From: Ambrosia x helenae
Lineage: Eukaryota; Streptophyta; Magnoliopsida; Asterales; Asteraceae
Assembly: GCA_030844895.1 (NCBI GenBank)
Contig: CM061229.1
Span: forward strand, 108,064,975-108,128,974
Reading direction: 5' to 3'
Length of the DNA: 64,000 nt
Shown: in pieces, positions 59,201-64,000 of the stretch
Position numbering within the stretch: position 1 is the first letter of the stretch
How the letters are laid out: each line of letters starts with the position of its first letter
Notes under the pieces: generated by a model
Told to the model about the DNA's origin: nothing
The model's database searches: none
The model's input: the letters and a program-made list of their open reading frames with translations, nothing else
Made by a program: the position numbers and the translations under genes

Positions 59201-60169
59201 AAGAGTAATATATAACTTGTAACAACAAAGGGTAATCTAACGCCAACGAAGCCTAGGATACGCGCTTAATTAAACGGGATTTGGAATAACTTGTGGTCGG
59301 GAGTTGGGTGTACAACTTGCCAAGGCACATGCACTATAGGAATAGTGACTTATACGTCTAGGACGTTTGTAGGTGCGAGACCCTCCTTGCTATCTGCCTA
59401 GTAAGCCAGACAGAGTTTCAGGTGAGTTTCACGGCCCCATTTTAAACTATTTTTACGTTTTTCGGGGGAAAGATATGTTAGGGAAAATGTTTGACGGAAT
59501 TATTACTTGAGGTGTGACCGCCACTCGGGGTTGAGTCCTCGCCTCTATAATCATTTGTTCAGGGAAATGAAACCGGTGGAATATTGGATAGTACTATTGG
59601 TGCCTGACAAGGCCCACCCCTAATCGATAGCGTCGATTATGCATTAGGTTATGCCTGGGGTGCATATATTCTGAACTTAAGTCGTGGGAAACCGAGTAAC
59701 GACTTGGAGCGGGGCATTATTATTATACGTCTTGGTTTGATTATAGTCTCAAGTAGAATTATAGGAATTTGCAACTCCTATATATTGTCATAACATGGTA
59801 TTTCCCAAGTATTCAAGTTTTGGAAACTAAAAACCTGTGAACTCACCAATATATTTATATTGACGAAACTTTTAAACATATCTTTCAGGTAATTAGATGA
59901 AGACGAACCGGGGCAAGCTGGGTCGTGGAATCCTCCGATATGGCGTCAAACGTTTTGCGGGGTTTCACCTTTATTTCCCAAGGCTTTGGGATATATTTGA
60001 GAAACCTCTATGTTGTCTTAAAAACAATTTACTTTTATGTAATATTTGAACAAGATTTGACGTCTTAATAAATGACCCATTTTCTTAAATTACTGGTGTT
60101 TAGCAATAGCCTTGACTTTATGCTTTGAACCGTCGCGCCACGTGTTTCCGCCATTGTCGTGGTGTGACA
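56282..60169 (+). repeat. 3' LTR of the Gypsy element
   Basis: 3888 bases, near-identical to the 5' LTR, with one single-base length difference (ccgcctag versus ccggcctag). Confidence 0.9.
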
Positions 60170-60220
60170 TTGATGATGGTGACCATGGTCGATTTTGATG
60201 ATGGTGGTGGTGGTCGATGT

Positions 60221-60267
<47 letters not shown>

Positions 60268-60340
60268 GTGTTTATGGGTGGTGTTTAGTGGTGTTGGAAA
60301 GAAATCTGAATGTTAGATACAGAAAAAAATAGGGAGAGAA

Positions 60341-60375
<35 letters not shown>

Positions 60376-60561
60376 TAGATTATTTAGGGAGGGAGAAAGA
60401 GAAGATTCAAATTTTAAAATGGGGGGAAGCTAAAATGACTAATATACCCTCAAAAACATAAAATAATATATTTGATAATGAGGTGATGTGGAAGAATGAG
60501 GGCCACAAGATGGGTTTCTGAGAGTTTCTTCATTTTAGAAGGTTTCTTGTGGATACTTAGC

Positions 60562-60634
<73 letters not shown>

Positions 60635-61006
60635 GGGGAAGGTTCAATTGAGAACTCATAGTTAGAGAGAGAACTCGAGAACTCTATATTACACATATGT
60701 AATATATCATATGTTGTATATTACACTTGTGTAATATATTACTGTTTCATATGTTGCACATGTGCAATATATCATATGTTACACATGTGTAATATATATT
60801 ACACATATGTAATACACTCAATATATCATATATTGCACATATGTAATATATCATATGTTACACATGTGTAATATATATTGCACATGTGCAATATATATTA
60901 CACATGTGTAATATATATTACACATATGCAATATATGATATATTGCACATATGTAATATAAAGTTCTCGAGTTCTCTCAATAAAATGAGTTTTCTATTGA
61001 ACCATC

Positions 61007-61010
<4 letters not shown>
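60635..61010. mobile_element. (TA)n-flanked TIR element E3
   Basis: The left end is GGGGAAGGTTCAATTGAGAA, with GAGAACTCGAGAACT further in. The right end read inward is AGGGGATGGTTCAATAGAAA, with GAGAACTCGAGAACTTT further in. The 300-base interior is almost entirely a palindromic minisatellite of ttacacatgtgtaatatat-type units. (TA)n and (TG)n tracts abut both ends. Confidence 0.65.
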
Positions 61011-61069
<59 letters not shown>

Positions 61070-61072
61070 GTA

Positions 61073-62218
61073 GGGTTCAAATAGGAACCAACCCTTAAGT
61101 AGGAACTATAGGAACCAATCTGAGCCATCCATCTTCAATGGCATAATTGTAAATAAGTAAAACTTTAATTAATTGTTATTTTAATAAAGGGGTATTAATG
61201 TCTTTTGTTCAATATCATTGTTATTAGGTAATTAATAAGAACTCCTGTATATTTGGAAACAGCAAATTAGTGTTTATGGTATACCCAAACGTATTTATTG
61301 AATATATAATATTAAAATTGTATCTCGGTATATATACAACAATGTACATTGGTGTATACTCGTTTTTTCATTCATCATCATCACCAACACAAGATATACA
61401 TTAGTGTATATTCGTTTTTTTATTCATCATCATTCAACATCATCAACATAGATATACATTGGTGTATATTCGTTTTTTCATTCATCATCAACACAGATAT
61501 ACATTGATGTACACAGATATACATTGGTGTATATTCATTTTTGAAGTGTACATTGGTGTATATCAGTTTTTTTTGTTCATTCATCATCATCATCAACACA
61601 TATATACAACGGTGTACATTAATTATACATTTGTGTATATCACTTTTTTTTTTCTTTTGCATTCAACATCATAAAAACAGATATACATTGGTGTATATTC
61701 GTTTTTTCATTTATCATAATCACCAAAACAAAAATATACATTGGTGTATATCAGTTTTTTTATATAACCTGTTCAACATATAAGATTAACATCACAAACG
61801 CTAGATAATCCGCCATTGCAGACGGAAAAATTAAGTTACTATCGGTCAACACTAATCAAAACAAGAAGTCAAATGTTATGAACAAGAGTTTATTGTTGAC
61901 AACTAATTAAATAAAAATAAAAAAACAAGTGTGTGTGGATGTGACAAAGAAGGAGTCGTTTTCCTCGATTAATAGGATTATGAGATCAAGTCTTTTTTTA
62001 GATGATAATGGTTGGAGATTTAAGGAAACTCAAGAAATAATGGCAGGGAAATCACATGAAGTTTATATAACTGCCATATATAAAAATTTTAATTAAATTA
62101 AAAGATGATATTTAATTGGCTAATTACATAACTACCCCCTAGATCAAAATCAAAGATGAATGACTCAGATTGGTTCCTAAGTTCCTAACTAGGGTATTGG
62201 TTCCTATTTGATCTTATT

Positions 62219-62220
<2 letters not shown>
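61073..62220. mobile_element. (TA)n-flanked TIR element E4
   Basis: The left end GGGTTCAAATAGGAACCAAC (then GGAACCAATCTGAGCC) is mirrored at the right (GGTTCCTATTTGATCTTATT, then CTCAGATTGGTTCC). It is the same family as E1. The interior carries a diverged minisatellite at 61330-61760 based on 'tatacattggtgtatattcg' with ttcatcatcatc. No transposase. Confidence 0.65.
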
Positions 62221-62268
<48 letters not shown>

Positions 62269-62273
<5 letters not shown>

Positions 62274-63646
62274 AGGTTCCTGTAGGAAAATTGGTTTCTG
62301 TAGGAAGTGTAAGAAGTGCTTTCAACCATTTAATCTAGAAATGGATGGTTGAGATTAAAAGTTAGGTTTGTTAAGATTCTATTAATTATATATTAATAAT
62401 TAAGGGTAGGATTGTCCAATAAGTGTTTTAAATGGGGGTAGTAATGTCATTTTCTTGTATTTGATATAGAAACTATTTGATTTTCTCCCTTAATTCATGG
62501 GCCTCTCTCTTATCTTAATTTTCATATTAATTATAGTTTATAATCTCTCTCATACATTTAAGATTGTTTCATCTTCCATAAAGAAAAAAACACAGAACAC
62601 CAAAACCTTCTTTGCGCAGGAGATTCTTCATCTTCTATAATCATCTACACACCAATCGTATGCTCATTTTTATAACACTCTTGATGTTGAAAAACATTGT
62701 TGATGTCATATAACAGCCCATAAATCTTGTTTTGGTAATATTTTGGTAAGATTTTACGCACGGCTATTGTATCATGTCTAAATCTTGTTTGTATATCAAC
62801 CATAAAGGTAAAAAAAAAAGGATTCTATATGAAACTACTGACTCATAACATGTTAGAAACACTACTAATTCGTATAAAACACTACTTATTCGTATAAAAC
62901 ACTACTGATTAATATATGTTAAAAAAACCATTCGAATTCACATTTGTTAACCCCCTCCTCTAAGCACATTTTACTTAAATAGTCGTTATAAAACCCAAAC
63001 AATATGATGTTATAAATCACATGTTAATCAATACTAGCCTGTTATGTAACACTCTTGATATTGAAAAACACTGTTGATGTCATAAAACACACCTGATAAG
63101 ATGCCTACTACTTATTCGTATAAAACACTACTGATTCATATTTTTCAGTTTTCAAACACCTAAAATATAAACAATAAATTCACACTTATCAATTTTGAAA
63201 CCTGAAACAATTTACAAACAATTAAATCGAAGAAAAATGAATGAAAACCGAAAAAAAACCTACCAATCGAATCGTCTTGTATAACTTCTACCATAACAAT
63301 AAACAATTGGTGTTTCTATTGTGATCGAGATGTATGAATGAATTGATATGCTTGAAGAACTGATTTTTTTTTTTGGGATAATGATCTTTAGTTATTTTGG
63401 ATAATCTTATGAATCGAATGAATTGATATGAAGATGGTATGAATCATATGAAAAGGAAGGAGTATTCACTTATTTTAGGATGATGATCTTCATAACTAAC
63501 CAAATAATATTGCTAAATTAGTGGGTTTGGAAGAATTAAAAAATGGTAAAAAAGTCTAAAATGCCATTCATCTCAAAATTTGATCCAATGGTCATAACTC
63601 TTTCCTACACTTCCTACACAAAACAATTTTCTTACCGGATCCTCTA

Positions 63647-63648
<2 letters not shown>
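62269..63648. mobile_element. (TA)n-flanked TIR element E5
   Basis: The left end GGGTAAGGTTCCTGTAGGAA, then GTAGGAAGTGTAAGAAGTGC, is mirrored at the right end (TTCCTACACTTCCTACACAA, then TTACCGGATCCTCTACC). The length is 1.38 kb with no long frame. (TA)n abuts both sides. Confidence 0.65.

Positions 63649-63719
<71 letters not shown>
63649..63719. repeat. (TA)n microsatellite
   Basis: About 35 TA units separate E5 and E6. Similar tracts lie at 42082-42111, 43361-43384, 60565-60634 (with a TG block), 61011-61072 (with a GT block) and 62221-62268. Confidence 0.95.
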
Positions 63720-63721
<2 letters not shown>

Positions 63722-64000
63722 GGAGAATCATTTGAGAACAATTTTCATGTGAGAAGAAATGACATAACTATAAACATTAAATACATTAACCCTTCTCACA
63801 TTACTTTGTCATTAATACTTTAGACTACACATATCATAATTTGTCCTACACATATCAAAATTCATCCTACACATGTCGAAATTATCATATGGTTATCCTA
63901 CACATATCAAAAATTCATCCTACATATGTCGAAACTATCATACGTTTATCCTACATATATCGAATTTATCCTTCACTTCAAATTAGGCTTGGTTTGAAAA
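63720..64000. mobile_element. (TA)n-flanked element E6, left end, runs off the window
   Basis: Directly after the 70-base (TA)n tract comes GGGGAGAATCATTTGAGAAC, the same kind of start as E3 and E5. The interior shows repeated 'tcctacacatatcaaaattc'. The right end is outside the window. Confidence 0.45.

Larger units (their letters stand above)
44969..60169 (+). mobile_element. Tekay-type Ty3/Gypsy chromovirus retrotransposon, young, with an extra pol end outside the 5' LTR
   Basis: The LTRs are 45613-49499 and 56282-60169. They start TGTAACAACCGGC, end GTGTGACA, are 3.9 kb long, and differ at only about nine or ten positions by eye (about 0.25%). The PBS TGGTATCAGAGCC begins at 49505. The polypurine tract ACGGGGGGAGAA precedes 56282. 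The interior encodes an extra ORF, then Gag-protease-RT-RNase H-integrase with a C-terminal chromodomain. In addition, 44969-45612 repeats the integrase end and polypurine tract (55634-56281), so the left boundary is not a normal LTR junction and no target duplication is visible. Confidence 0.85.
43385..60564. mobile_element. (TA)n-flanked TIR element E2, split by the Gypsy element
   Basis: The left end at 43385 (GGGATGGATTAAATAAAAAC, then AATTGAAGAAACC) is mirrored near 60520-60564 (AGTTTCTTCATTTTAGAAGG, then TTAGCC) as an inverted repeat. Both ends touch (TA)n. The host part is 43385-44968 plus 60170-60564, and the rest is the inserted Gypsy element. A (TAA)n tract lies at about 44638-44700 and a (GAT)n tract at about 60211-60266. 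Confidence 0.55.

Noticed and set aside
60886..61098. Palindromic repeats that at first look like a CRISPR array
   Set aside because: There are no unique spacers and the units are contiguous AT-rich palindromes; a plant minisatellite inside E3.
63543..63752. Open frame with IYIYIY repeats
   Set aside because: Translation of the (TA)n tract plus flanking TIR sequence; no coding character.

Overview
The window looks like a repeat-rich, AT-rich intergenic and gene-island segment of a eudicot nuclear genome. Asteraceae is the best guess, by inference: the UGT83A family, the Tekay-type Gypsy protein and the ARID-carrying retroelement resemble sequences I associate with that family, but I could not search. 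There are plant-type GT-AG introns, LTR retrotransposons primed by initiator-Met tRNA, Helitrons with CTAG ends, SINEs, LINEs and long (ATT)n and (TA)n microsatellites. Nothing points to a bacterial or organellar origin.

The only host genes I can support are three tandem minus-strand UDP-glycosyltransferases of the UGT83A type, each with two exons and one intron at the same phase-1 position. Copy 1 (6300-9742) has a one-base deletion in exon 2 and a small Copia element in its intron, so it is probably a pseudogene. Copy 2 (27509-29310) is intact at 455 residues. Copy 3 (34452-40770) is intact at 456 residues although its 4.9 kb intron holds a decayed 3.8 kb Copia element with a SINE beside one LTR. 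All three keep a TATA box about 70-80 bases upstream of the ATG.

The rest is layered mobile DNA. 1-6.3 kb: a probable solo LTR, a Helitron end and a cluster of GC-rich palindromes. 10-14.5 kb: a Helitron, a Harbinger-type Myb/SANT remnant, two SINEs, an RTE LINE 3' end and another Helitron end. 17-20 kb: a tandem duplication whose two units act as filled and empty sites for an L1 LINE, two Helitrons and a nested TIR-element/hAT-MITE pair. 22.5-27.1 kb: a gag-only Copia element with a second LTR element nested in its gag. The nested element encodes, on the minus strand, zinc knuckles, a protease-like remnant and an ARID DNA-binding domain but no reverse transcriptase. 30.6-33.5 kb: a Tourist-like MITE and a solo Tekay-like LTR.

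From 42.1 kb to the end, at least six TIR-bearing non-autonomous elements are joined end to end with only (TA)n or (TA)n(TG)n tracts between them. One of them was split by a young 15.2 kb Tekay-type Gypsy element with 3.9 kb LTRs. That Gypsy element has an extra ORF before gag, a probable 86-base intron in gag, a probable intron inside the LTR itself, and a duplicated integrase end outside its 5' LTR.
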